64,000 nucleotides of DNA from Synaphobranchus kaupii (Eukaryota > Chordata > Actinopteri > Anguilliformes > Synaphobranchidae): positions 112,803,641 through 112,867,640 of the forward strand of contig CM056377.1 of the NCBI GenBank assembly GCA_029718625.1, written 5' to 3'. Of the stretch, positions 25,446-38,071 are shown in pieces. Position 1 is the first letter of the stretch. Every line of letters begins with the position of its first letter. The notes beneath the pieces are model-generated. The model was not told the origin of the DNA. It made no database searches and was given only the letters and a program-made list of their open reading frames with translations. A program made the position numbers and the translations under genes.

Positions 25446-26218
25446 ATCAGTGCAACTGGAGAAAGCATACACTGCTGCATTATTTTCTAAATTGTGAGGT
25501 AATGACTCCTGATTTTGCAGTTCACTGTATAAGTGAGGCTGGAAAACCATGGATCCTTGGAATGGAACCATGGATCCCCCCCCCCCCCCGCCCACGAAGT
25601 CATAACCTCACGTTGGGAACCACTGCACTCCAATGAACACAACCATCACGGCCACTAAAAACACTAGCAGAACATCTCAGGTAAATATACAGTAGCTGTG
25701 CCAGTCTCATTGTGCCAGTAGAGCAGCCTTTTTGCTATTATTTGAGACGGCACTCAAAACAGCGCGGGTCTCACAGAAGGCTTGAGGGATTGTGCCTAAA
25801 AGACAAAAAGACAAAGATGGTCAGGGTCAGGGTCATTGAAGTGTTGAAACACGTCAAAGTATCTCTGCTTTCAGGATTGATAATTTGATATACGCCATCC
25901 ACACCATCTGCTTTTACAGCTTAAATAAAGACAGCTGGTCAAATATATCATTCTGTTGACAATTATCTCATAATTAATGAGTCAGCAAACAACATGTTGA
26001 TAGGAATAATAACTGGTGTGAGACATTGCAATGGGAATGCATATTTTCAATATTAAGTATATACGTTTATGCCCTTCAGAGACTACATGCTCGCCCAAAA
26101 ATAAATGAGCAGGTTGAAGAATAATAGTTTAATTTTCTGTGAAACGTTCAGCCATGTCTCATCCTCAATAAGCAGTGGTTCTCATCACTTCAACCTGCAG
26201 TTCAGTCTAGACATCCAC

Positions 26219-26936
26219 ATTGGGCCTCATGCAAGAGACACTCGTACACACATATCCGTTCTTATGTGGCAGGTAAGAATGGTTTACACGATTTTATGGC
26301 ATTCACCATTTTTCTCTTATTTTGGATTTACTCGTAGTCATAGGTAAGAACAGCATTTAAGAGCAACCGTGACCAGTTTTATGAGTTATGCACAATGGCC
26401 TGTTATTCACCAAAGCATATAGTCCTACATTACATTCCTAGCAACTGGGTTGTTTTTAATTTTGATTATTTAAAATAAAATACGAGTTTGAATTTATAAA
26501 CTGCTCATCATAATTGCATACCATGTTTAAATTATCTGGTTATTTTGTGTTTTTATTGTTTATAATATGATTTAAATATTTTTTGTAGGCTATAAATATA
26601 ATAGCAAGCACGCTGCATTTACCTTCCTCAATCGAAAACAATAGCTTACAACAATCAATGTCCACGTTAATAGCCTAGACTCCTAGACGCTTGCTGATAT
26701 TATAACGGACAGCTGGCCCTATATGCCATTTTGGGGGCATTAATTATGGTAATAAGGAATTTGCGTGAACGCGCATTCATCTAAGAACAGGTGAATTTAC
26801 ACTGGCCTGTAAGAAGATTTCTGGAGGTTAAGAACGTTTGGTGAATCCAACTTGAAGTTGCCGTATGAACATCTCTCAAGAATGAATATAAGGGAAAGTT
26901 AAGAGAAAAATAAGATAATGTTGCATGAGGCCCAAT
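26219..26936. mobile_element. MITE candidate with 16-bp inverted ends
   Basis: ATTGGGCCTCATGCAA at 26219-26234 is perfectly mirrored by TTGCATGAGGCCCAAT at 26921-26936. The 0.7 kb between is AT-rich and has no transposase. No clear target duplication could be fixed. Confidence 0.6.
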
Positions 26937-27365
26937 ATAGTGAATGTAATTTGAAGGTATTGACTGAAAAGAGGCAATATATACGTATATGTATATATAA
27001 TTCCAATGCCAAATTTTAGTGGTAATGATCTGTATTTATTTGTAAAATGTTTTAGTTTCATTCTGTGAATACAGAGATAATCATCAAACTTCATTTTAAT
27101 AAAAGTTATCTTAATGTTCCCCATTTTCTTCTTTCCTATGTGATACATTTCTGCCAAAGCTGTCTTTCATTAAATCTGGAAAACTATTATAAAGTAAGAA
27201 CATTGCAGATGATAACCCATTTTCCCACATTCACGATTGTACCCTTAGGAATGATGCATTGTGTTTTCATAATGATGTACTAAAAAAGTGAAGTACCAGC
27301 TCCGACACTGTTCCCCTACAGGCACCTTTTTAAAAGCAGGACATGTTTCTTGATAAAATATGATT

Positions 27366-27660
27366 TAGGACGGTCAAACTATAGTGCACTCCAGGGACCC
27401 AGGCCCTGGAGAGCCACAAAGTGTGCTGTTTGACGTTATTACTCAATTAAAGTAATTTATTACACAATTTTTGGTGATTTTCATGTGAAACAAAAAACAT
27501 CAGGCACAAGGCTCTCCCTGATAAGGGCACTGAGTAAAACCCAGAACCATCCCAAATCTGGAACACAAAGTGAAGAAAAAAAAAAGCTGTTCCCGGTTTT
27601 ACTCAGTGCAGTTATCCAGCTAACTCAGTAATCCTTCGTAGTATACCCCCCTGGTCTAGT
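27366..27660. repeat. MITE fragment, related to 12091-12190
   Basis: CCAAATCTGGAACACAAAG, then a poly-A stretch, then AGCTGTTCC, directly followed by GGTTTTACTCAGTGCAGTTA. The flank CACTCCAGGGACCCAGGCCC to the left resembles ends of common fish MITEs. The order matches 12091-12190, except that the first part is inverted. Confidence 0.5.
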
Positions 27661-28275
27661 CTATTGGATTTAATTTAGTAATAAACACTAAATCACATAT
27701 ATTGAGTTATAAAGCCAAGTATCTTGTTTCCATTTTATAAATCACACATGGAATGGAATTAAGCCGTGCCACCGCATTTTGTGCCAAAAAAGAGGCATTT
27801 TCTGCAACCCAAAGTTTAATTTGAGCCACACCCCTATCCGTGACATGAAAAAAAGGTAAAACCCTTTTTTCCACAGAAGTCAACGCCCCATCTCCCCCCT
27901 CTTCTCGATTGATGGGTATTCAAACTGCGCAAATTAATGTTAGCCCTTTCATTTCCCCTTGCTGGCTCCGCCTACGTGCCTATGACGCGTTACCGAATGG
28001 ATCTATCGCCCCTCCCCCCAACTGTAACTCCTCCCTCCTCCCATCTGTGCTCTCTCACTCAAGCCAAATTTGCGTCTTTTGAAATTGTGAAGTGGGCGGA
28101 GACAGGACGAAAGCCGGTGTTTATTACCCCATTAACGATTGTGTTTACCATAAAATGTATGTGGTGCTAGACCTTGAGCAGTTTGTAAAGCCGAATCTGA
28201 ATCATGCCAAAGGTAATGCGGAAAAAATAGAATAGGCTTCTACTGAACTGCTTCTGTGTGTAGGGGGTCCAAGTA

Positions 28276-28304
28276 AGGGTTACGGTTAGGGTTAGGGTTA
28301 GGGT
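28276..28304. repeat. Short interstitial telomere-type repeat
   Basis: AGGGT TACGGT TAGGGT TAGGGT TAGGGT: four to five copies of the vertebrate telomere hexamer, one with a substitution. Confidence 0.85.
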
Positions 28305-28724
28305 ACATTGAAATGGGACAGATTTATTCAACGTACAATCCACTGCCCACGTGTACAATTTAGATGCAACCACACAGGACCTGGTGTTACAAGGGCAATG
28401 ATTTTTCAATGATTTTGAAGCTCGAAATGAGAGTCTGCAAAAGTTCTTTTCAGGCTAATTTTAGAACACCTCAATAGTAATTTCCTTGCAAAAATCTGCT
28501 TCGGAGCTGGTATCCCATGGCAACCTTTCATACACGTGAATCAATTGAGCAAAATGCTCAACTACTGGAAAAAACATGCACTCATTTGTATTGCCTAGTG
28601 TAGCATACTCTGAGTATACTTATGCTGTGCATGAACATTGAAAGTTTGAAAATGAAAGGCTGCATTTGAACTGCAACAGGGATGTTATCCCTTTAAAATA
28701 TACGGATTGCATACTCAAACACTC

Positions 28725-28925
28725 AAACCTATATGGGCAATTTAGAGTCTCCAATTAACCTAATTGGCATGTCTTTGGACTGTGGGTGGAAACCAGAGTA
28801 CCTGGAGGAAACCCACACAGACACGGGGAGAACATGCAAACTCTACACAGAAAGGCCCCTGGACAACATTTGAACTCAGTACCTTCTTACTGTGATCCAC
28901 CACAGCACCTGCCTGGTACCACTAG
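28725..28925. repeat. Widespread fish interspersed repeat (LINE 3'-end type)
   Basis: GGGCAATTTAGAGTCTCCAA, TTAACCTAATTGGCATGTC, TTTGGACTGTGGGTGGAAAC, GGAGGAAACCCACACAGACA, CGGGGAGAACATGCAAACTC. This block occurs very often in fish genomes. I believe it is the 3' part of a CR1/L2-group LINE or a SINE derived from one, but the class is not proven here. Confidence 0.65.
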
Positions 28926-29099
28926 CCTAAAGGAAGAAAAAAAACATAAATCCAACCAATAAATTATAAAAACTACACAGGTATACACACATCTACACAT
29001 ATAAAATAATAATCTGCCGATCATCAGAGCTTTTGTAATGTCCTCCCCAACTTTGGATTGTCCTTGGGCTGGCCTTATTAACTTTTGATGATGTATATC

Positions 29100-29345
29100 C
29101 TGAATGTCCCTGAAGCTGTTTAATCAGAACTTAGTGAGGTGCAGAGCTGGATCCAACCAAGTCTTTTTTCTTGGAGATGGCTTTTTTGGCGGCAGTTAAA
29201 CCTGCCAATAACATTCAAGGGGTCTTTGACAATTTTACATCCCACCAGCTCAGACATACAGTTAGCTTCAGAAACATAACCCCAAAGATTGGCCACCTGA
29301 GGACACTCGAAAAAGACATGCAAATTGGGGCAACAGTTTATGGAT
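29100..29345 (-). pseudogene. L1/Tx1-type LINE C-terminal fragment
   Basis: The minus strand reads CCPNLHVFFECPQVANLWGY, the cysteine/histidine segment (C...H.FFECP...LW) found after the reverse transcriptase in L1/Tx1-group elements of fish. About 60 further codons follow before stops. Nothing of the catalytic domain is visible. Confidence 0.5.
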
Positions 29346-30501
29346 TTTTTGGTGACACACAGTCAGGTTGAGATCAAAATAACCTAACCTGATGTTAACT
29401 GAGGTTTTTTCTGTTGCTAATTTGTTGGAAATTAAACTATATTCCATACTGCTCATTTATTTTCTTTCCTCAATATTTCTAGCTGTAATAATTGCCTTCA
29501 CAAGGGGGCCCAGAGTGCAGCTCCACTATGTACTCTCAATTAAATTTTCAGTCTGTAGGGTGCCCTGCCCCCACTCCCCCCACCACGCCGCCAATTCCAC
29601 CAACACCCAGGTTTGTTTGAAAAGAAATTAAAAAATATATCTTTATAAAGCATACAGTATCATCAGCTGAGAACACATGGGTCTTAACTATTCTAAAGTA
29701 ACCATTCTTTACTACACTAACAAATGACCTTCAATTGTTACATTAGTAGAATTTGAAATGTATTCACTGTGGAGAAAAACAATGAATAAAGAAGTCTTTG
29801 TGAATAGAAGTCCTTGAGCAATCTATATTATAATCCGAGTAATATCATTTTCACCATTTCCCTGAACAGTAATAGACGTTTCCTTTATGGTCTATGGGTA
29901 AAGATCTGTATATTACTATTGCTGGTCAATGGCAGCTTTCAATACACAAAATAACTTTCAGGCAGCAATATAGTAAAATTTATTAGAATGTAAGTGGGGT
30001 GAATTTCATTTCTAGAAGCTGTAACTGCTTGGTTAAGGGTATAAAAAATAGTTATAAAGTCCTGAACGGCGGGTAAAACTCAATGAATCTTTTCAGTGTA
30101 CTCCAGCCAACCGTTTCCCTACTCCAGTGAACAGATGTTTGGACTTCAGCTGATACTCTTATAGTTAGAATAGGTCATGACTGCTTCCCTTCAGTGATAC
30201 ACACATTTTGCTAATTTCACATATTTCCCCTGGAATCGTTGGAATTGTGATTAAAAAATGAATGGTGATGTGTTTGAATTTATATCACACTGTAAACAAA
30301 TGCAGTATGCAAATATATAAAATTCAGAATTCATAATTTGTGTTCCGTCACAGCATTACTGTTTAAATGCTTAAATTAATGCGAAGCCTTGCAGATTTCA
30401 GGACAATCAATTAAGGCGATTAAAAATGCAAACCATACGTTTTCTATGTGAGCCGTGAGGGTTTTCAGACTTTCCCAAATGTGAAATCACATGCTGTATT
30501 G

Positions 30502-30572
30502 CTTGTGTGTGTTTGTGTGTGTGTGTGTGTGACTGTGTGTTTGTGTTGTGTGAGGGTGTGTGTGCATGTGTG
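30502..30572. repeat. (TG)n-rich microsatellite
   Basis: Imperfect GTGTGT tract with TTGTG interruptions. Confidence 0.9.
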
Positions 30573-33500
30573 TTTAAAGACTTCCAGGCAAAAATAAAAG
30601 TAATTTGATCCCAGAGGGCTGGATGGCTACACAGTTTACGTTATAGATTAATTTTAATTAGAGATGGAATAATCCCTGAAAAACAAATATGGGTTGTTTA
30701 TGTGTTTTATATTTAGTTTGATCTTAATCATATTTTTGACCTTGATTAAATAAATTGCATTAACACTCACTGAACACCCATTGAATACATCCTTTTAAAT
30801 TACCCAGTACAGGTTTGCATGTTTATATTAAATATAGAAAATTGCTTTAAAAAGTGACATAAAAAATTATCTAGCAATGAGAATTTGTCTTCAATTTCCA
30901 CAGGTGCTAGCCGGCAAGTGAAATTAGTCAACCTGTGAATAATTCAAGAAGATTACTGTTGAGCCAATCAGACTCAAAGGCTTTAACTGTCATAACAAGT
31001 AACCAATCGCACAGATGAATGGGGCCGGCTGTCCAATAACTCAAATCAAAATTCATGTTCTCTTGGTTGGGAACTGAGACCTCCTGTTTGGTGGCCAACC
31101 ACCAGACATATAAAACGGCCCAGGTCTGAATTATAATAAAGCCTCTACACATTGTCATGGAAAATGACCACTCTCTGTTTAGGACTGTAAGCCTTCTTTA
31201 CTACACGGAGCATGGAGAAATCTCTACACTCAGGAGTGCAAAACATCGCTGTGGGAGGAGGCAAATACAAGCTTTTTATGTTAGTACTTCTGTGCACATA
31301 AAAAAAATCCCCCTGCGGTGAGATAGTAGTACACAAGACAGTTCAAAAGGGCACTTGTGGTTAACTCAGGTGGATAAACCACAGGTGTTTCCGCTTATCG
31401 GTTAAAACACAGCTTATACACACGTCTTTAGTTGCGTGTGCCATAGTTCATCTAAAGGACAGTACTTTTTCTCTTCTTCTTTCTTTTCTCACTAAGCTAA
31501 ACAATCAGCAAAAGCATATAGGCTACTCATTTACTCAGGCTACTCAATTAGCTCTGAAAAATTGCCAACGGGTGACATGTGTACAATGGTAGGTAGTCAT
31601 TGATGTATGTGAACCAGACTTCAAAGCCCCCAAATCATTTAGTCTTTGTCAGTAATCATTTCAATCACTGATCAAAAGTACACTCCAATTTGCAGACGCT
31701 CAATATAAATGAACAGATGGTAAGACTCCTATCTCAAATTATACCATCATTTAATTTCAAAATGCTTTCACTAACTTTTTATGTGCATCTTTCCAGGACT
31801 GAGAAGGAGACAGCAAAGGCTTTTTTTATTTTCTTGTTTCTTCCCTTGCAAATTCAAATCAATTTCCAGAATAAACCATTGATCCAGGGTGTCCTGGCTC
31901 AACTTGTACTGGAAGGAAAGATAATTAGTGCCAGGACAGGCCAGTCGTAACTAAACCAGGCCTGGGGATTTATGTGTAGAGGCCAAGTGTCAAAGACACA
32001 TTAAATCCATATTAAATGGATGTGGTCAGAAAGGGTAATAATGAAGACATTATTCTGAAATCTTCAAAGGATGAGGGATGTGCTAATGTGGATTCTTTAA
32101 CAACACAGCTGAATAGGTGCAACCTTACATGTAACCTTGCAAACACATCACTAATAGTGTTAAATATACAGTACATTACAAATATACAGTACATCCAATA
32201 TAGAAAATATTTCAACATTTCAGACATGTTTTTCAGGGTTTGCACCTGTTATTATAGTCATGAAAAACAAGAATTATGGTGTACAGTATATACGCTGTAG
32301 TCTGATTGAACAGTTAGATCTGTTTTGATTCATAGCCTTTGCTGGCCACAACAAGATAAATTAGCTCACTTAAACACTACGATTACAAAGGTCCCAAGCC
32401 AACGGAACTAATCACATTCTTATTGAAGCTCCTGGTGGTCATATGAAGTTTTGTGGCAGACGTTCACATTCACCGAAACAGTCACCCTAAACCGCAGTGT
32501 CAATCTATATTCATATCAATCGACACATCGCTATATCAACGTATACATCCCTGCGCTAAATTAACATGCCAACAAGGACACCACAGTGATGTAAATATAT
32601 ACATCCCTGCACTAAATTAACATGCCAACAAGGACACCACAGTGATAAATAAATAAATTGACCTAGTGGGATCATTTTCACATGTAATGAAGTCAGATAT
32701 AGGTAGAGGATATACAGTAGGTTTAGAATCATTTTCAATGAAGTGTGAAAATTAATAAACATGTTTTACATATCAGTGTGCTGCGTCCCAGTTTCTTTTC
32801 AAAATATCAGGTTATTTATGATTTTACACATTTGAAATTCTTGTTCAGGTGTCTTTCGCCATAAGATAGTTGAATTAAATCATAATGGCAGTGATTTGCA
32901 AAGGTAAAACTAATCAGTTTACAAAATTGTGTCAATAAGGGCAATTTCCATTCATTAGATTTTACCAGAATGTCTAAGCCTAAATGGCAGAGTACCACCC
33001 AGTTTAATCCAATAGCTGAAAACTAAAAAAAAAAACTGTGTCCAGCAAAAGAAAAAATCAAGGCTCATCATACTGTATATAATACTTAATAAACAGCTAT
33101 TAAAAGTAAATTCGAGTGGGATGCATTTGTGCACTGCATTCAAGAATACAATGAATCCACACTATTTAAAAAATCAACTCTACCATCAGTTTTCAAACAC
33201 ATTTTACAGCCAGTAGAAAGTACCCATGAAGAAAACCCCTCCTGGCTTGGCTGAAAGGGCACTTTGATGCAAGAAAAGTCTATTGTCAGTCAAGTTCCAA
33301 CCCAGTGTACCCTGTGATACGAGTATCAATTCGGACAGACATCCAGCCTGAGCCAAAGAACCAAGTTACTTCATCGACTCAAACCACTACTGAGGAAGAG
33401 GCACAGCACATTCACCTCCTTTTCTGAGGTCTGGCCTTGGCTGTGTGTGATTAATTGCAACACGCAGCTAACGTGTCGGTGCAAGGCTACTCAAAGGTCA

Positions 33501-34734
33501 CTTCCATAATTCAGCTGCATAATCATCTCAACCCCAATCCAATTAGTTTTGCCACCTAATTACTCTCAGACTGCCCTCTACCTGGGCCCTAGCTCTTTTT
33601 TTTGCTCAATTCCTTCATTATTCTATTTAAAGATACTCATTACATGATAGGCATCATAATTGTTTTTAAAGGGGTTATCGCTCACTAAGACATACCTGTC
33701 TGGCAGAAGAATGTAATCATACTCGCCATTCCGAGTTTTATTACAAATTTAAAAGACCTACATTATGCAGCTTATATTTATATGTATGTGTTACCTATTT
33801 AATCTCTATTTATTCAGGTACGTTTTTATATGACAAATAAGTAGTATGGATGTAATCTAATTATAAAACGCTTTAACACCTGCAAAACAAATGCAATTTG
33901 ATTATGTTGATGTTCAGTCCTACATTACATTTTAGGCATTGATGAGATAAATTGTAATAATAAAAATGAAAAACAGATGAGCACGGCCCCTGAAAACCAG
34001 AATTTGTTATCTTTGGCCCACAGAATATGTTGCATAATGGTGCATAATAATCTGTTAAAATATACCTAAATGCACGTCTGGATTGAAACTCACATTATAA
34101 ATATAGCCATTCGCCTCAAGATAGCAAATGCACTGAATATTCAGAAGGCTACAGTTATGTAGAATTCAGATATCTAGCTTTATAAGCCGAATGTTTCATA
34201 GATTCATTGATATAATTTACTTACTTTGGCTGTGTTTCATTCAACCATTCCTGCACTACCTGGCATACTACACCTGCTTATTCGTTGCTGTGCCTATCTT
34301 GTCCTATATTATCCTGCACTATGCACAGTACATATTTCTTGAAAATGTTAAGTTTTACTAGATGTTTATCTAGTAGTATAATTTTCTTATTTATTGTTTC
34401 AATTGCTCCATTTCAAAACATAAAACAGAAAACTGTAAAAATTTAAATATAATCTTTAAATGTTTTCTAGAGTTGCAGATTTGCTTTTTTTCCCATCAAG
34501 CGCCCACCCACCATTACTAAAAACGAGGTTTTTCCATGAAACCATGATTGTTCTTCATTTCTGCACAGGTGCTTTTCATTTGATGCATAGATGGAGCTAT
34601 GCTTTTGCCCTGGCCCTACATGCATAATCATTAAATCACCCCATTAGGAAAACAGGTGAGTAAGCACAGGTTATTTCATCTTTTTACCCTGCTGAAAATC
34701 TGACAAGGAAAATATTGACAGGAACAAATGTCTC

Positions 34735-34862
34735 CCCACCCTGAGATGGATTGGCGACCTTTCCAGGGTGTATTCCTGCCTTTCACCCAATGTCTGCTAG
34801 GATAGGCTCCCCCGCGACCCTGACCAGGAGTGAGCAGTTTAGAAAATGGATGGATGGACAAA
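34735..34862 (+). repeat. LINE 3' end with ATGGATGG tail
   Basis: GAGATGGATTGGCGACCTTT, CCAGGGTGTATTCCTGCCTT, AGGATAGGCTCCCCCGCGAC, then AAATGGATGGATGGAC. This is the familiar 3' terminus of an abundant fish LINE ending in a short GGAT microsatellite. Confidence 0.7.
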
Positions 34863-35281
34863 TGTGCCCCCTCATCATGAGATAATCACCTTTGTGGCCA
34901 TGGTTCTGCATGTTGGAGGCTGGACAAAGCCAGCATATTGTCACTTGCCATCTGGAATTTTGACAGCCAGAAATTTATAACCTGGTAAGGTTTACAGCCT
35001 ATCAATTCAAGGCCACAATCTTGGTAGCGATAGGTCAAGACACTAAGCTTCATAGTCATGATCGTCTTCACAGTGCCATTTCCACTGCCATCATAAATAC
35101 TAATTTGCAACAACCCCCATATCACCAGTTCAGCTGGGAGGTGATGGTTAGACAGTCATCGTTTGGATGCAAGATGCAGGACAAAAAAAAAATGAGATGG
35201 TGTCCAACAACACCAAGGAGAGCTGAATTCCTCTTTAGCAACAAATGGCGATTTTATATACACCACCCTGATGAATGTCAA

Positions 35282-35440
35282 TGAATGTGATGAAGCTGCT
35301 ACGTTATGAGAAATGTGCTTCGTCGGATCTAATTCGTAGTCGGCTTTTTCAATGACCTTCGGTATGCACTTATTGTACGTCGCTCGGGACAAAGCGGTCT
35401 GCCAAATGATTGTCATGTACTGTACAGAGTGATTTATAGC
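35282..35440 (+). repeat. Second copy of the SINE-like family at 3225
   Basis: The reverse complement reads CAATCATTTGGCAGAC, GCGACGTACAATAAGTGCAT, GAAGGTCATTG and TCCGACGAAGCACA, in the same order as the copy at 3225-3375. It has several substitutions and a less clear (ACATT)n tail. It lies in the gene-free flank about 2.5 kb from the sema5a stop codon. Confidence 0.65.
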
Positions 35441-36328
35441 TAATGAGGAACTGGCCCCATTGTTATCAAACCCTCCACAGGTGTCGCTCACACCATCTCA
35501 TTCTCTCTCGTTGGTGTCTTCTGCTGTAACTTCTTGCCAGGTTAAAAACTGCTCGCTGTGTAAACCCCAGAATGGGGCCTGACAGAACACTGATTAGGTC
35601 AATCTTCCACGAAACCAATAGCTGAAAGGTGTTTTCATTGTAAGCAGTGCATGCAAGAGAAAGTAGTCAGGCAAATCACAAGGGCCTAAGCTACAGGGAA
35701 ATACTACGGTGTGTACAGGGAATTACTACGGTAGTTTTAAGGCTACCTAATTTGAAGTTAGTCATTTTCATATAGGCAGAGATAGCATGAACAACTCTTG
35801 AGCTTTGTGTCTCCGAAGTATCCTTAGCACTTTGGGGTGGTTGAAGTCTCCTGCCATTGCCTCGGGCAGCGCTGCACAAACACCCCAGGTGTGCTAATGG
35901 CCTTTACCGCTTTCTATCGCAGTTTGATTCCTCATTTATCACTCCTATTTCCCTTTGCATTGTACACTGTTGCAGACATTTTTTCTTTATGCACAAAGAA
36001 ATGATCAAATAGCAGCACAGATTCTTATCTAAGCAGGTGGGCTGAGAAGATATTATGAAAAAAACTTCTATACTTCTCTCACAGTGTGAAAAGTTACAGT
36101 TCAATAAAATGCTGTACCTTTTGTGGTTAGGATACTTGTACGTGAGCAATTTGGCATGTTTTCATAGCACTCTATTGATAATAGTGTCCATTTTTTGATA
36201 TAGACACCACATCATATAAATTATCCTATTGAAATTTATGAATCCTTATCCTTCTTTACACCAAAGATTTATAAAGCATCACTACATGACATTACAATAT
36301 TATAGATGGTGTCATAGTATGAGTAACA

Positions 36329-36334
36329 TTTATT
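36329..36334 (-). promoter_or_regulatory. Candidate polyadenylation signal AATAAA for sema5a
   Basis: This is the first exact minus-strand AATAAA that I found downstream of the sema5a stop codon. It would give a 3' UTR of about 1.6 kb. ATTAAA variants lie nearer the stop (around 37325-37330 and 37897). Vertebrate SEMA5A is known for long 3' UTRs, so the true end could be further left. Confidence 0.25.
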
Positions 36335-36400
36335 AATCTTCTGTATTTACAGATCATATTTCATACAAGGTTTTTATATGAATGCATGCAGTGTTTCCAA

Positions 36401-36440
36401 ACACACACACGCACGCACGCACGCACGCACGCACGCACAC
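36401..36440. repeat. (ACGC)n microsatellite
   Basis: ACACACACAC followed by nine GCAC/ACGC units. It lies within the possible 3' UTR of sema5a. Confidence 0.95.
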
Positions 36441-37951
36441 AGCCTGGACAAAAGTCTTATAAAAATTAAACATGCCGAAGGAACTCTGACTGATTCTCAC
36501 CTCAAATTCATGACAAAATTCAGCAAAATCAGCATTCCTTCCCAAGGAGGAATCCAAGCTGATTAATTGCAGCCTCAATTGCCCTTTTACACAGATGGCC
36601 CGTCAGGTTGAAGGTTGATGGAGACGCAGCACTGCTGTATCCACATTATAAAAATCTGTTTGACAAAGGACCTCACTCTTGGTATCCTCCACATATCCTC
36701 CCTTCAAAGTTCATCACCAAATTCATGTTCAACCCCCAAAGGATTACTGCTCTACCACCTGGTTACAAAGCACTGAGAAGCTGATGAATGGTTTAATAAA
36801 CGTGTATCTAGGGGACACTGCAGCAACTCTGAAATATCCTGTCTGATGCATTTTGCATTACGTATAGTAAAAAAAAAGCAAACAAAAATTACTTTAAAAA
36901 TCGAATGCATTATAAATTGAGACATACTATACATTATCAAAGCACTTTATATGCTCCCCTGATTGTCGTTAAAAAAAGGAATCAAATACTTTCCAATTAA
37001 TAACAATTAAAAAATGCTTGTCTTATCTGTGTTCTTATTTGCAATGTTACTGTTCGACTTCGTGTAGATTTCTTTCAAAAATCCTTCCAGTCACGGCAAT
37101 AGGAAATTGCATGTACGTATGTGTACATTCCCGGGCCTGAACGAAGCTGCAAAAAAAGTAGGTTAGCACTGCAATCTGACAGTTAGAACCACAAAATCTA
37201 CAGAGACATACAGTTCAAAATGAATTTACTGTACAACAAAACTGTTCTACATTGATAATGTGACCGCTAAACTGGTTTGACTAACAAGGGGGCCCATACA
37301 TTAAAAGGAACATTTTTGCCAGAGATTTAATATATCTACATCTTGATTGTCTGACTTTGTCTGAGGAGCTGGCCTTTCTTGCAGATGGTGCACGCAGTGT
37401 GCACTGCATCGGGGTCCGCGGCTGGGTACAGGAGCCACTTACGCAGCACTGCAGACAAAGCAGCCCACAAAACTGAAGGTCCAGGACTTTTCTTTCGGAA
37501 TGCAATCAACCATGCAAATAAATGAAGTAACAGATAAACAATTGATAAAGTCATGCAAATCAGTCTTGTGGTATCTCCCAAAAGGCTGTTTTTTTCCCAA
37601 ATAGTTCACAGGACTCAAAAAGGCATTTTAAACTCCTCTTCGATTTGTTCCTGCTTTTCACCTCAGGTAATCGGTTTCCAGTCCACCTGCTCCCCCACAC
37701 AGAAGCTGAGAATTGAGTCCTTGAAAGTGGATTTTCAAAGAAACGTCTGGCACCTAAAGAGACATGGTGTCCTTTATCTGGGTTGATTGTATGGCTTCCT
37801 GTAAATAGGCAGCAGGTGATGAACCGGAGAGAGGCGCTTCCATACAGAATGTTGCAAATCTCATTACAAACCAAAATGCAAAAAAAGAGGGACAGATTTA
37901 ATGGAAAGAGATTCAATCATCCTTCTGTCCGTCCCAGGTGAAGAACACATA

Positions 37952-38071
37952 TTAATAGTCATCATAGGTGTTGAGATCTGTGAAGTAGGCATTGGTGTAG
38001 GTCTTCCCAACCAGGTGTGGGTTGAAGTACCTATTTCGTTCTTCCAGAATCAAGTTATTTTTATTGAAAGC
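37952..38071 (-). CDS. sema5a: sema5a last coding exon: cytoplasmic C-terminus and stop
   Basis: This terminal coding exon of 39 codons plus TAA begins in phase 0 after TTTGCAG. It reads AFNKNNLILEERNRYFNPHL, then VGKTYTNAYFTDLNTYDDY, then stop. It continues the tail of the previous exon without a gap (VEAIK-AFNKNN). The acidic, tyrosine-rich end is the conserved SEMA5A C-terminus. No domain is known here beyond short linear motifs. The 4.35-kb intron before it (38072-42425) shows no other exon. Everything to the left of 37952 is 3' UTR and then flank. The reading frame makes this the natural end of the protein, with no sign of truncation. Confidence 0.97.
   Translation of the reverse strand, partial: AFNKNNLILEERNRYFNPHLVGKTYTNAYFTDLNTYDDY

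Larger units (their letters stand above)
28930..34730. other. Gene-free flank with few repeats
   Basis: Apart from the LINE fragment at 29100 and the (TG)n tract, I see no exon or named element. Open frames of up to 94 codons (for example 32016-32300) have no domain. A two-copy duplication of about 55 bp lies at 32542-32646. The stretch 33430-33600 has the texture of conserved non-coding DNA (see findings). Confidence 0.45.

Noticed and set aside
36401..36440. Possible coding His/Ala/Arg/Thr repeat on the plus strand
   Set aside because: It is a plain (ACGC)n microsatellite in non-coding DNA.
37281..37581. Overlapping minus-strand open frames just downstream of the sema5a stop
   Set aside because: They lie in the probable 3' UTR, overlap in two frames and have no domain. 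A hydrophobic stretch in one of them is not enough to call a gene.
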